From contig DDXI01000095.1 of assembly GCA_002347475.1 (NCBI GenBank), positions 1-31,662 of the forward strand: a stretch of DNA of 31,662 nucleotides, read 5' to 3'. The notes below the pieces were generated by a model, which had not been told where the DNA came from, did not search any database, and saw nothing but the letters and a program-made list of their open reading frames with translations. The translations under genes and the position numbers were made by a program. Below are positions 7,769 through 16,013 of the stretch, piece after piece (the first letter of the stretch is position 1; each line of letters opens with the position of its first letter). The stretch is from Peptococcaceae bacterium UBA2264 (lineage in GTDB: Bacteria > Bacillota > Desulfitobacteriia > Desulfitobacteriales > Desulfitobacteriaceae).

Positions 7769-7787
7769 ATACAAGGTCGGTTTTTTT
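7761..7787 (+). terminator. Riboswitch-controlled intrinsic terminator (copy 2)
   Basis: AACCGACC (7761-7768) pairs with GGTCGGTT (7775-7782) around a 6-nt loop. A run of seven T (7781-7787) follows. It shares its 5' arm with the aptamer. Confidence 0.88.
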
Positions 7788-7869
7788 ATTAGAGCTTTGT
7801 GCAGGAGGTGAATAAACGTCAGACAACAGGCTTGTCAGGCAATAAGAGCGAGAGAAAGGGGGCATAAGA

Positions 7870-9051
7870 ATGAAAAGATGGTTTTTTACTTCAGAATCTG
7901 TAACAGAAGGACATCCTGACAAAATTTGTGACCAGATATCCGATGGTATCTTAGATGCCATAATGGCTCAGGACCCCCAAGGGAGAGTTGCTTGTGATAC
8001 TTCGGTAAGCAGGGGACTTGTTCTGATTGCCGGACAAATAACAACAACCTGCTATGTCGATATTCCGGGCATTGCCAGAAAAATAATCAGGGACATAGGT
8101 TATACCAGTGCTCCATTTGGTTTTGATGGCGACAGCTGTGCAGTCCTTATCGGCATTGATGAACAATCAGCAGATATTGTCCTGGGGGTGAATAAATCCA
8201 GTGAACATAAAAAAGGCTCCGAAGATGAAATGGACCTGCTCGGAGCCGGCGATCAGGGAATAATGTTCGGCTTTGCCTGTAAGGAAACTCCGGAACTGAT
8301 GCCGCTGCCCATTTCATTGGCCCATAAATTAGCTCATAAATTAGCCGCCATCCGCAAAAATGGTGAATTACCCTATTTACGGCCTGACGGAAAGACACAG
8401 GTTACAGTAGAATATCGCGGTAATGAGGCTGTACGGGTTGAGGCTGTGGTCATTGCCTGTCAACATGCCGAAAATGTAACACAGGAACAGATCAGGCAGG
8501 ATATTATTGCCAGAGTCATTAAAACTACAGTGCCGGCTGAACTGCTGGACGAACAGACAAAATATTATATAAATGCTACAGGCCGATTTGTAATCGGCGG
8601 ACCTCAGGGAGATTCCGGACTGACCGGGAAGAAAATTATCGCCGATACTTATGGCGGTTATTCCCGACACGGCGGCGGTTCATTTTCCGGCAAAGACCCT
8701 ACCAAAGTAGACCGCTCGGCAACTTATGCTGCCAGATATGCAGCCAAAAATATTGTGGCTGCAGGGCTGGCAGATAAATGCGAAATTCAGCTGGCTTATG
8801 TCATAGGTATGTCCCGTCCAGTAGCAGTAATGGTGGATACTTTCGGAACAAACAGAATAAAAGAAGAAGAAATTGCTGAACTTGTAAAAAAGAATTTTGA
8901 TTTGAGACCAGCAGCGATTATCCGGGATTTTGACTTGAGAAGACCGATATATCTACAAACAGCTTCTTATGGCCACTTTGGAAGAGATGATCTTGACCTC
9001 CCCTGGGAAAAGACTGATAAAGCAGAATTGTTGAGACAGGCATTGGAATAG
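7870..9051 (+). CDS. metK: S-adenosylmethionine synthase
   Basis: Makes S-adenosylmethionine from methionine and ATP in the cytoplasm. The 393-residue length is normal for bacterial MetK. Recognisable motifs are S-V-T-E-G-H-P-D-K near the N-terminus, [10 protein letters not shown] in the middle and [22 protein letters not shown] sequence (here S-A-T-Y) in the C-terminal third. ATG 7870 has AAAGGGGG upstream. The leader also contains a stronger AGGAGGTG at 7803-7810 with no plausible ORF after it. amrS follows after about 14 bases, so the two are probably one operon. Control by c-di-GMP is predicted from the leader. Confidence 0.97.
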   Translation: MKRWFFTSESVTEGHPDKICDQISDGILDAIMAQDPQGRVACDTSVSRGLVLIAGQITTTCYVDIPGIARKIIRDIGYTSAPFGFDGDSCAVLIGIDEQSADIVLGVNKSSEHKKGSEDEMDLLGAGDQGIMFGFACKETPELMPLPISLAHKLAHKLAAIRKNGELPYLRPDGKTQVTVEYRGNEAVRVEAVVIACQHAENVTQEQIRQDIIARVIKTTVPAELLDEQTKYYINATGRFVIGGPQGDSGLTGKKIIADTYGGYSRHGGGSFSGKDPTKVDRSATYAARYAAKNIVAAGLADKCEIQLAYVIGMSRPVAVMVDTFGTNRIKEEEIAELVKKNFDLRPAAIIRDFDLRRPIYLQTASYGHFGRDDLDLPWEKTDKAELLRQALE

Positions 9052-9065
9052 AGGAGGAGTTGAAT

Positions 9066-9938
9066 ATGAAAGAAGCAATGTTGTACAGTAAACTGGGTGA
9101 CGGCAAAGTAAAATGTGCTGTTTGTAACCATCGATGTACAATAGCGGAAGGCAAGAGAGGGATTTGCGGCGTCCGGGAAAATCGCCAGGGTAAACTCATT
9201 GCTTTGAATTACGGCAAGGCTATAGCAGTCAACATTGATCCCATCGAGAAAAAGCCGCTTTATCACTTTTTGCCTGGAACCAAAATCTATTCTTTTGCTG
9301 CTGTTGGCTGTAATTTCCGCTGTTCCTGGTGCCAGAACTGGGAGATATCGCAAGGACCCAAACCCAATAAACCAATTGAGGGCATATCTGTTTCTCCGGA
9401 AGAACATGTCAAACGTGCTCTCCAATATGCCTGTCCTTCTATAGCTTATACTTATTCTGAACCGACAATTTTCGTGGAATATGCCTTGGATACCATGATC
9501 TTGGCCAGGAAAGAGGGACTGAAAAATGTCTGGGTGACCAATGGTTATATGTCACGGGAAACACTTGAGGCCATTATTCCTTATCTTGATGCTGCCAATG
9601 TGGATTACAAAGGGCCCAATGACGGCGTCTATGAAAAATATTGTGGTGCGAGGCCCGAACCCATTATGGAAAATTTAAAATACCTCTGTCAGGAAGGGGT
9701 ACATGTTGAAATCACTACTTTGGTTATACCAGGTATAAATGATAAGCCGGAGCAATTGGAAAAAATTGCCCAACTTATTGCTGGAGAACTTGGTGCAGAC
9801 GTCCCCTGGCATATCAGCAGGTTTTTTCCCGCCTGGAAAATGCTGGATACCCCGATTACTCCGCTGGAAACATTGGAAACTGCCAGGATAATAGGTAAAA
9901 ATGCCGGCCTGAAATACATCCATCTTGGCAATGTCTAG
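9066..9938 (+). CDS. amrS: AmmeMemoRadiSam system radical SAM enzyme
   Basis: A 290-residue radical SAM protein. The [4Fe-4S] motif is C82-N-F-R-C86-S-W-C89, the CxxxCxxC form, embedded in A-V-G-C-N-F-R-C-S-W-C-Q-N-W. An N-terminal Cys cluster (C17-x2-C20-x3-C24-x9-C34-G-V-R-E-N) precedes it, as is typical of this pyruvate-formate-lyase-activating-enzyme-like family, which co-occurs with MEMO and AMMECR1 proteins. The substrate of the system is not established. ATG 9066 is preferred to TTG 9060 because GGAGGAG is correctly spaced. It directly follows metK, the maker of its cosubstrate SAM; its partner gene lies at 12558. Confidence 0.92.
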   Translation: MKEAMLYSKLGDGKVKCAVCNHRCTIAEGKRGICGVRENRQGKLIALNYGKAIAVNIDPIEKKPLYHFLPGTKIYSFAAVGCNFRCSWCQNWEISQGPKPNKPIEGISVSPEEHVKRALQYACPSIAYTYSEPTIFVEYALDTMILARKEGLKNVWVTNGYMSRETLEAIIPYLDAANVDYKGPNDGVYEKYCGARPEPIMENLKYLCQEGVHVEITTLVIPGINDKPEQLEKIAQLIAGELGADVPWHISRFFPAWKMLDTPITPLETLETARIIGKNAGLKYIHLGNV

Positions 9939-9992
9939 ATAATTTGATCGTGTATATCAGGCAGAAGAATATTGAAGAACTTTTGTGCCAAT

Positions 9993-10078
9993 GGCATGGG
10001 GGAGATACAAAAGACTCCCTGCCATCTCAGATTTGTATCTGAAGGCAGAGAGTCCTCTGTATCTGTATCCCAAGTGCC
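9993..10078. repeat. Long imperfect hairpin between convergent genes
   Basis: Arms of about 40 bases pair with few interruptions: GGCA/TGCC, TGGG/CCCA, AGATACA/TGTATCT, GACTC/GAGTC, CTGCC/GGCAG. The apex is TCAGAT-TTGT-ATCTGA (10027-10042). There is no T-tract. It separates amrS (+) from the channel-like gene (-) and may be a bidirectional terminator, an mRNA-stabilising hairpin or a small mobile-repeat remnant. Confidence 0.6.
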
Positions 10079-10119
10079 CTGACTAAGTGATTATGGCTGT
10101 ATTTATTTGGAATGATTCA

Positions 10120-11586
10120 TCAGGTGTTTTGTTTCATTTTATTATCCAGTTCGGCCAGTTTTTTAGCAGCCAAATCCCTGCCGCCAAAACCGAAGGCAAT
10201 GGCAAAGCTAACTGCTAAAGATCCGGCCAGGCTAATAAAGGCCCAGTTAATGATATCGGAGGCCAGACCCATTTGGCTTAAACCCATGGCTATGGTCAGA
10301 ACCAAGATGCCCACCCTGGCTACCAGGGCCAGTATGCCGGCATTTTTAGCTCCCGACTTTTTAATCAGATCAGCCACCAGATTGGCTATATACAAACCTG
10401 CACCTACAATAATTACCCCGACCAGAACATTTCCGGCCAGAATAATAAATTGTTCCACTAAACTTGATAGTCTGGAGAAACCCAGGATATTGGCTGCTTC
10501 CAGGGAAGCTACCAGGACAATTAAGATAATAACCAGTTTACCGGCTAACTGGGAGAGATTAATCCTGGACTCACTGATACCGATCAAGGAAAGTACCCGG
10601 TCAAAGCCAATTTTGCTTAACAGACTGGCGGTCAGTTCACCGATCATTTTACCTATGAAGTAAGCAAAGGCTACAATGAAAAAGGCTGAGACCAATACCG
10701 GGGCAAAAACAAATATTTCAGCCAGCATGTCAGTAGCAGGCCTGGCTAGACCTTCCAACCCCAGGATATTCAGAGCTGAAATAATAACCGGGATCAGAAT
10801 GATGATATAGATAACCATTCCTAAAATCTCGGATAAACTCTTGTTACCCTCCTCCACAGTCAATCCGGATTTCTGGCCGAAATCATCAACTTTCAAGGCT
10901 TTGAGAAAATTGGTAAATATATTTTTGCATAACTTGGCTACAAACCAGCCTATGATCAGGACAACAGCAGCGGCAAATAGATTGGGGATAAAACCCAATA
11001 CTATATTAACCATATTTTGAATAGGCAGCAGCAAACCATTGAGCGAGAGAGCGCTTAAAATAGCCGGTAAGAAGAGTATAAACACAAGCCAGTATAACAG
11101 TTCCGCAATAGTAGTACCTAATTTTACTTTTTCCCGGTCGCCTTCGATCTGACCTTCGATTTTTTCACCAATATTGGTCTTAGTGAAGAAAGTCAGCACT
11201 GCTTGCTTGAGCAGGGTGGCAATGGCCCATGCTATCAGCAAAAGAATGGCAGCTCCCAGTAATTGAGGTAAATAAGCGAAGGTCACACTGAGAAGGCTGT
11301 TTAAGGGCTGGGTAATAATGGATAGACCCAGTACCTGAAAAACGGCAATCAGGACAAAGAGCATTAATAAATAATAGATGGCTTTGGTAATGAAATTAAC
11401 AGTCAGGAGGGCATTTTTTTCGCTGAATCTGTGGATTACTTTTTCGTTAATAAATTTGTTTTTCTTCATAAACTTATTAAGACCGGAAACAATCAGCTTA
11501 GCGATGATCCATCCCAGAACAAAAATAAGTATTGCCGCCAGGATTGGAAGGTATATCCCTTGGTATTGAGTCAAACTCTTTAACAT
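10120..11586 (-). CDS. Conserved TM-helix-repeat membrane protein, mechanosensitive-channel related
   Basis: A 488-residue, highly hydrophobic protein with about ten to twelve predicted helices arranged as repeated units. The signature recurs as Y-L-P-x-L-x-x-A-I-L-x-x-x-x-G/A-W-x-x-A and F-I-P-N-L-F-A-A-A-V-V-L-I-I-G-W-F-V-A-K. This is the 'conserved TM helix' repeat found in MscS-related proteins such as CmpX. It ends soon after an MscS TM3-like A-F-G-F-G-G-R-D-L-A, so the cytoplasmic beta domain of MscS is absent. A role in osmotic or membrane-tension response is inferred only. The start is set at 11586 because AAAGGGGG precedes that ATG; the upstream in-frame ATG has no such site. Confidence 0.75.
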   Translation of the reverse strand: MLKSLTQYQGIYLPILAAILIFVLGWIIAKLIVSGLNKFMKKNKFINEKVIHRFSEKNALLTVNFITKAIYYLLMLFVLIAVFQVLGLSIITQPLNSLLSVTFAYLPQLLGAAILLLIAWAIATLLKQAVLTFFTKTNIGEKIEGQIEGDREKVKLGTTIAELLYWLVFILFLPAILSALSLNGLLLPIQNMVNIVLGFIPNLFAAAVVLIIGWFVAKLCKNIFTNFLKALKVDDFGQKSGLTVEEGNKSLSEILGMVIYIIILIPVIISALNILGLEGLARPATDMLAEIFVFAPVLVSAFFIVAFAYFIGKMIGELTASLLSKIGFDRVLSLIGISESRINLSQLAGKLVIILIVLVASLEAANILGFSRLSSLVEQFIILAGNVLVGVIIVGAGLYIANLVADLIKKSGAKNAGILALVARVGILVLTIAMGLSQMGLASDIINWAFISLAGSLAVSFAIAFGFGGRDLAAKKLAELDNKMKQNT

Positions 11587-11826
11587 AGCATAACCCCCTT
11601 TATATTTATTTGATATCATTATGCCATAAAAAGAAAATATTTGCATTAAAAATAGAATTACCAGATTTATCAATTACAACATATTAGAGCGAAATGAAAT
11701 TATAAAATTAGGGTTGAAAATAAATTTATGATAGAAAGAAAGCAATCTGACAAGCTTTTGCTGATTTCGACATGGTATATGTGAGATAATAACAAAGTAG
11801 AGATGTAGCATGGGAGGGTAAAGATA

Positions 11827-12042
11827 ATGAAAAATTGTTCTGATCTATGTTCTGATATACTGACTTGCGGGTTTATGAAAAAATATGGTGAAACAAAAAA
11901 GTATGCTATAAAAGGATTCGTAAGAAAATATTGTAATGGTAAAAAACAAGGTGCCTGTGAAAGAATAAAATTCAAACAAAATTACGGAGTTTCGCCGTCT
12001 GAAAATTTATCTCCAATAGGCTTATATTTATATGATGAATAA
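11827..12042 (+). CDS. Small Cys-containing protein of unknown function
   Basis: A 71-residue protein with a good GGGAGGG ribosome site. The layout C-x3-C-x6-C-G-F-M-K-K, then A-I-K-G-F-V-R-K-Y-C-N-G-K-K-Q-G-A-C-E-R, resembles short proteins seen in many anaerobes with a C-P-F-F...M...Y-C...C-A-R pattern and a proline-rich end. Those may bind metal or an iron-sulfur cluster; this is inference. A hairpin terminator follows. Confidence 0.6.
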   Translation: MKNCSDLCSDILTCGFMKKYGETKKYAIKGFVRKYCNGKKQGACERIKFKQNYGVSPSENLSPIGLYLYDE

Positions 12043-12056
12043 TAATCCAAAAAAAT

Positions 12057-12090
12057 AAGTCCTCTCGCGCTGCGTCCGCCGGAGGACTTT
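12057..12090 (+). terminator. Probable terminator after the small Cys protein
   Basis: AAGTCCTC (12057-12064) pairs with GAGGACTT (12082-12089) around a GC-rich 17-nt loop. Only a weak T/A-rich tail follows. Confidence 0.5.
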
Positions 12091-12155
12091 AACATTATTT
12101 CTCTATTAGTCAATATTATGAAAAGATTTGAAAAATGTTCAGGAAAGGGACAGTA

Positions 12156-12437
12156 ATGATTGTCGGTACAATAAAAATCAAGCTTTATGCGCCCTGGGTG
12201 CATTCACTCAAAGACAAGCGCATGACGGTCAAGAGCATATGTAACAAGGTGCGGAATAAATACAATGTTTCGATAGCGGAAGTGGCTGAACAGGATACCC
12301 ACCAGACTATTGTACTGGGACTGGCTTGTGTCACTAATGAGAGAAGCCTGACAGACAGTATAATTGATGGCGTGCTGAATTTTATCGAAGCGAATACTGA
12401 GGCGGAGATTATCCATATCGAAAGAGAAATATTATAA
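12156..12437 (+). CDS. DUF503 (YlxP-like) protein
   Basis: A 93-residue protein starting M-I-V-G-T-I-K-I-K-L-Y-A-P-W-V-H-S-L-K-D-K-R, the hallmark N-terminus of DUF503. It continues with V-K-S-I-C-N-K-V-R-N-K-Y-N-V-S-I-A-E-V. In many Firmicutes the homologue (ylxP) sits in the nusA-infB-rbfA cluster and is suspected to act in ribosome or RNA biology; here it stands alone, before the MEMO-AMMECR1 gene. ATG 12156 is preferred to the in-frame ATG 12135 because the family match begins there and AGGAAAGGGA lies upstream. Confidence 0.85.
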   Translation: MIVGTIKIKLYAPWVHSLKDKRMTVKSICNKVRNKYNVSIAEVAEQDTHQTIVLGLACVTNERSLTDSIIDGVLNFIEANTEAEIIHIEREIL

Positions 12438-12557
12438 AACAGCGCTCGGGATATTATAGATGTTGAATAAGCTGTCCGGGAAGTGCTAATATTAGGAAAA
12501 TAAAAAATATTCAAAAATTCCGGTGATCTCAAGGCAAAAAATAAGGAGGTACTAATA

Positions 12558-13967
12558 ATGGGAAATATAATAAGTGGTTATATTCTGCCTCACCCTCCTA
12601 TAATAGTTCCTGAGGTCGGTCAAGGCAGAGAGAAGGATGCTGCAAAGACCATTTCAGCAGTCAAGAGAGCAGCCAGGGAAATTGCCCGGGACAAGCCGAC
12701 AACGATCATCCTTTCGTCACCGCATGCCCCTTCTTTCAGAGATTTTATCTATATATCCAATCTGGAATTTCTCTCAGGTAATTTCAGGGCATTCGGCTGC
12801 CAGACTTTGGAGCTGAATTTTGAAAATAACAATGATCTTATTACTCTTATAATAAAGCAGGCGGAACTGGCTGGGATCAATGCCGGCGGCTTGAGCAGCA
12901 GAATAAAAGAAAAGTACGGTATCCTGGACATGCTGGATCATGGAGCGCTGGTACCGCTTTATTTTATTAAAAAAGAACTCCCGAAATTCCGGCTGGTGCA
13001 TATATCCACGCCTTTTATGCCGCTTTCTGAGTTATATAAATTTGGCAAATGTCTGGCTGAGGCCGTCGCTCTTTCGTCAGAAAATGTTGTTTACGTAGCC
13101 AGCGGGGATCTGTCCCACAGACTAACGGCTGACGCCCCCAGCGGCTATCATCCGAAAGGACAGGTGTATGACCAGTATCTGATAAGTAAACTTAGGGACG
13201 GAGCTGTTGCTGACCTAATCAGGACAGATGAAAATTTTATGGAAATTGCCGGGGAATGCGGTACCCGTTCCTTTATTGTGATGCTGGGAGCACTTGCCGG
13301 ATACAAGATTAAAACAGATGTATTTTCTTATGAAGGACCTTTTGGTGTCGGCTACCTGGTTGCTAAAGTTAATGTTCTTGGGAAAGATAAAGAAAAGGAT
13401 ATCGTCAGTGCCTTCAGGCATGATAAGGAAAAAGAACTGGCTGCAATGAGAAAAAAGGAAAGCGACTATGTGAGGCTGGCCCGGGAAACGCTGGAAACTT
13501 ATGTCAGGGAGCATAAAAACATAGCAATGCCCACGGATCTTCTCCCTGAGTTATTGAATAAGAGGGCAGGCGTTTTTGTATCCATTAAAAAAAATGGCCA
13601 GTTGCGGGGCTGCATTGGTACTATCAGTCCTGTCCGGAAAAATATTGCCGAGGAGATCATGCATAATGCCATAAGTTCCGGGACTGAAGATCCGCGGTTT
13701 CAGCCGGTGCAGAAAAATGAGCTGGCTGAGCTTGATTATTCAGTCGATGTCCTCGGAGAACCGGAAAGGATTGATTCGATTCAGGATTTGGATGTTAAAA
13801 AGTACGGCGTGATTGTAAGTTCCGGATTACGCAGAGGGCTTCTTTTACCCGATCTGGAAGGTGTGGATACACCTCAAAAACAGGTTGCTATTGCTCGGCA
13901 GAAGGCCGGAATAGGCGATTCTGAAAGAGTTGAACTGGAGAGATTTGAGGTAATTCGTTATAAATAA
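12558..13967 (+). CDS. amrB-amrA: AmmeMemoRadiSam system protein B-A fusion (MEMO + AMMECR1)
   Basis: A 469-residue fusion. Residues ~1-270 are a MEMO/LigB-type dioxygenase-fold domain with L-P-H12-P-P, S-S-P-H56-A-P, M-L-D-H128-G-A-L-V-P-L, A-S-G-D-L-S-H187 and C234-G-T-R-S candidate metal ligands. Residues ~300-469 are an AMMECR1 domain with the diagnostic L-R-G-C-I-G-T (349-355) and S-S-G-x-E-D-P-R-F. MEMO is related to extradiol dioxygenases, and human MEMO1 has been reported to bind metal; the bacterial system's reaction is unknown. The matching radical SAM gene amrS is 2.6 kb upstream, separated by a minus-strand membrane gene. Its ribosome-site block AGGAGGTACTAATAA is duplicated at 7490. 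Confidence 0.92.
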   Translation: MGNIISGYILPHPPIIVPEVGQGREKDAAKTISAVKRAAREIARDKPTTIILSSPHAPSFRDFIYISNLEFLSGNFRAFGCQTLELNFENNNDLITLIIKQAELAGINAGGLSSRIKEKYGILDMLDHGALVPLYFIKKELPKFRLVHISTPFMPLSELYKFGKCLAEAVALSSENVVYVASGDLSHRLTADAPSGYHPKGQVYDQYLISKLRDGAVADLIRTDENFMEIAGECGTRSFIVMLGALAGYKIKTDVFSYEGPFGVGYLVAKVNVLGKDKEKDIVSAFRHDKEKELAAMRKKESDYVRLARETLETYVREHKNIAMPTDLLPELLNKRAGVFVSIKKNGQLRGCIGTISPVRKNIAEEIMHNAISSGTEDPRFQPVQKNELAELDYSVDVLGEPERIDSIQDLDVKKYGVIVSSGLRRGLLLPDLEGVDTPQKQVAIARQKAGIGDSERVELERFEVIRYK

Positions 13968-14020
13968 GAAGGGACTTGTCTTGAGAGGAAAGGATTGTTT
14001 TTTCAGAAAGGAAGCCTGAC

Positions 14021-15379
14021 ATGGAATCTGACGCGGAAACTGCGAGTCTTGCCTTACAATTGTTACTGATTGCTATCTTAATCCTGGTCAATGCTTTTTT
14101 TGCTGCAGCAGAGATTGCGATTGTCTCTATAAACAAAAATAAACTAAGACTCCTGGCGGAGGAAGGCCATAAAAAGGCCCTTCTTTTGGAAAAATTAATG
14201 CGTGAACCTACAAAATTTTTGTCAACAATTCAGGTAGGCCTAACTTTTGCCGGTCTCTTTGCCAGTGCTTATGCTGCCACTGGTATATCAGGTCGTTTGG
14301 CTTATGTTTTACAAAAAATTAATATACCCTATAGTCAGGAACTGGCCTTGGTCCTGGTTACGCTGATATTATCATACGTCATTCTCGTTTTGGGAAAATT
14401 GTACCCCAAAAGACTTGCCATGCGCAAAACGGAGTCTATTGCTCTTTTTGCCGTCAAACCTGTTTGGTTTATCATGAAAGCAGCAGTCCCCTTTGTAAAG
14501 CTCCTTTCCTTTTCTACTAATTTGCTCATAAAAATCACCGGTATAGATAGCAGTGACCTGGAAGAGAAGGTCTCCAGGGAAGAAATCAGATCTCTGGTTG
14601 AAGTGGGTCAGGAACACGGGGCTATTAATGAAACAGAAAGAGAAATGATTGACAGTATTTTCGAATTTGACAATAAAGTGGCGAAACAGATCATGACGCC
14701 CCGGACCGAGGTCTATTCGATTAACCTGGAGAAACCTTTAAGCGAATATCTGGACGAACTGCTGGAAGAGAGATATTCCAGGATACCAGTTTTTAAAGGT
14801 GACAGCGATAATATAGTGGGTATCCTTAACATGAAAGATTATTGTATGGAAGCGCGTAAAAGCGGTTTCGATAATGTTGACATCGAGAGTATCATCCGTC
14901 CGGCGTATTTTATTCCGGAAAGAAAAAATATAGATGAATTATTCAAGGAACTTCAAAATACCAAAAATCATATTGCTATTTTAATTGATGAGTATGGCAG
15001 TTTTTCCGGTATAGTTACTATGGAAGATCTGATTGAAGAGGTTATGGGTAAAATCCAGGATGAGTATGATGTTGAAGATAACGATATCAACATAATAGAT
15101 GACAGTACTTATCTGGTCAAAGGGATAATCTCGATTGCCGAGTTAAATGACCAATTGCCGCTGAACCTGGATGAGGAGGCGGAGGATTATGATACTTTGG
15201 GAGGTTTGCTGATAACACTGGTGGGGCATATTCCGGCTGAGGGAGAAGAATGTATTATAGAATATAATGATATTATTTTTAAGGTTGAGGAAGTTAAGGG
15301 AAAACGCATAGAAAAAGTAAAAATCAGCGTAAAAAAAACAGGAAAAGATATTGAATTGCCGATAATGGATAATGAATGA
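14021..15379 (+). CDS. CNNM/CorC-family transporter (hemolysin family)
   Basis: A 452-residue membrane protein. The N-terminal DUF21/CNNM domain (about 1-190) has three to four helices and an early A-A-E-I-A-I-V-S-I-N-K motif. A paired CBS module (about 205-330) includes I-M-T-P-R-T-E-V and R-I-P-V-F, and a CorC_HlyC domain (about 345-440) follows, with Y-D-T-L-G-G-L. The family is linked to magnesium and cobalt efflux or transport; the 'hemolysin' name is historical. The ATG has GAAAGGAAG upstream. It follows the MEMO-AMMECR1 gene by about 50 bases and may be co-transcribed. Confidence 0.92.
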   Translation: MESDAETASLALQLLLIAILILVNAFFAAAEIAIVSINKNKLRLLAEEGHKKALLLEKLMREPTKFLSTIQVGLTFAGLFASAYAATGISGRLAYVLQKINIPYSQELALVLVTLILSYVILVLGKLYPKRLAMRKTESIALFAVKPVWFIMKAAVPFVKLLSFSTNLLIKITGIDSSDLEEKVSREEIRSLVEVGQEHGAINETEREMIDSIFEFDNKVAKQIMTPRTEVYSINLEKPLSEYLDELLEERYSRIPVFKGDSDNIVGILNMKDYCMEARKSGFDNVDIESIIRPAYFIPERKNIDELFKELQNTKNHIAILIDEYGSFSGIVTMEDLIEEVMGKIQDEYDVEDNDINIIDDSTYLVKGIISIAELNDQLPLNLDEEAEDYDTLGGLLITLVGHIPAEGEECIIEYNDIIFKVEEVKGKRIEKVKISVKKTGKDIELPIMDNE

Positions 15380-15423
15380 TATCCTTTTTTATGAAGCAGT
15401 TTAATAAATAAGGAGGGGCAATA

Positions 15424-15981
15424 ATGAAAAAATGGTTAATTCCAATTGCTGTAGTTGTAATTTTGGGCATGATGTTAATTTCCGGTTATAATAACCTGGT
15501 CAAAATCTCGGAAAGTGTCAACAGCAGCTGGAGTCAAGTCCAAAATCAGTTACAGAGAAGAGCTGATCTGATCCCTAATCTGGTGGAGACCGTCAAGGGA
15601 TATGCTGCCCAGGAAAAAGATATTTTTACTCAGGTTGCTGAAGCCAGAGCGAAATTGGCGGGCGCGGCTACCGTGGGAGAGGCAGCAGATGCCGACCAGG
15701 CTTTAACAGGTGCCTTGGGAAGACTATTGGCAATTGCCGAAAATTATCCCCAGCTCAAATCAGATGCTAATTTCCGGGCTTTGCAGGATGAACTGGCTGG
15801 CACGGAAAACCGGATAGCCGTGGCCCGCATGGATTATAACAACTCGGTTCAGGTGTATAATGCCAAAATAAAAACTTTTCCGACATCGCTTTATGCCGGG
15901 TTATTTGGTTTTCAGCTAAGAGATTATTTCCAGGCAAGTGAAAAGGCCGGTGAAGTCCCGGCAGTTGATTTTTCCCAATAA
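15424..15981 (+). CDS. lemA: LemA family protein
   Basis: A 185-residue protein with one N-terminal membrane helix (about 4-22). Then comes the family signature Y-N-x-L-V-x-x-x-E-x-V-x-x-x-W-S-Q-V-Q-N-Q-L-Q-R-R-A-D-L-I-P-N-L-V and a helical bundle with A-R-A-K-L and N-Y-P-x-L-K-S. The signal-anchor topology puts the helices outside. The function of LemA is not firmly known. It is paired with the TPM-domain gene 32 bases later, a very common pairing. Ribosome site AAGGAGGGG. Confidence 0.95.
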   Translation: MKKWLIPIAVVVILGMMLISGYNNLVKISESVNSSWSQVQNQLQRRADLIPNLVETVKGYAAQEKDIFTQVAEARAKLAGAATVGEAADADQALTGALGRLLAIAENYPQLKSDANFRALQDELAGTENRIAVARMDYNNSVQVYNAKIKTFPTSLYAGLFGFQLRDYFQASEKAGEVPAVDFSQ

Positions 15982-16013
15982 GGCAGGCAATGTAACGAAG
16001 GGAATGATGCTGC

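Noticed and set aside
7690..7869. SAM riboswitch expected before metK
   Set aside because: None of the SAM-I, SAM-II or SMK core sequences is present; the motifs and pairing match c-di-GMP-II instead.
10112..10663. 183-codon plus-strand ORF
   Set aside because: Antisense to the TM-helix-repeat gene and overlapping it completely; no ribosome site.
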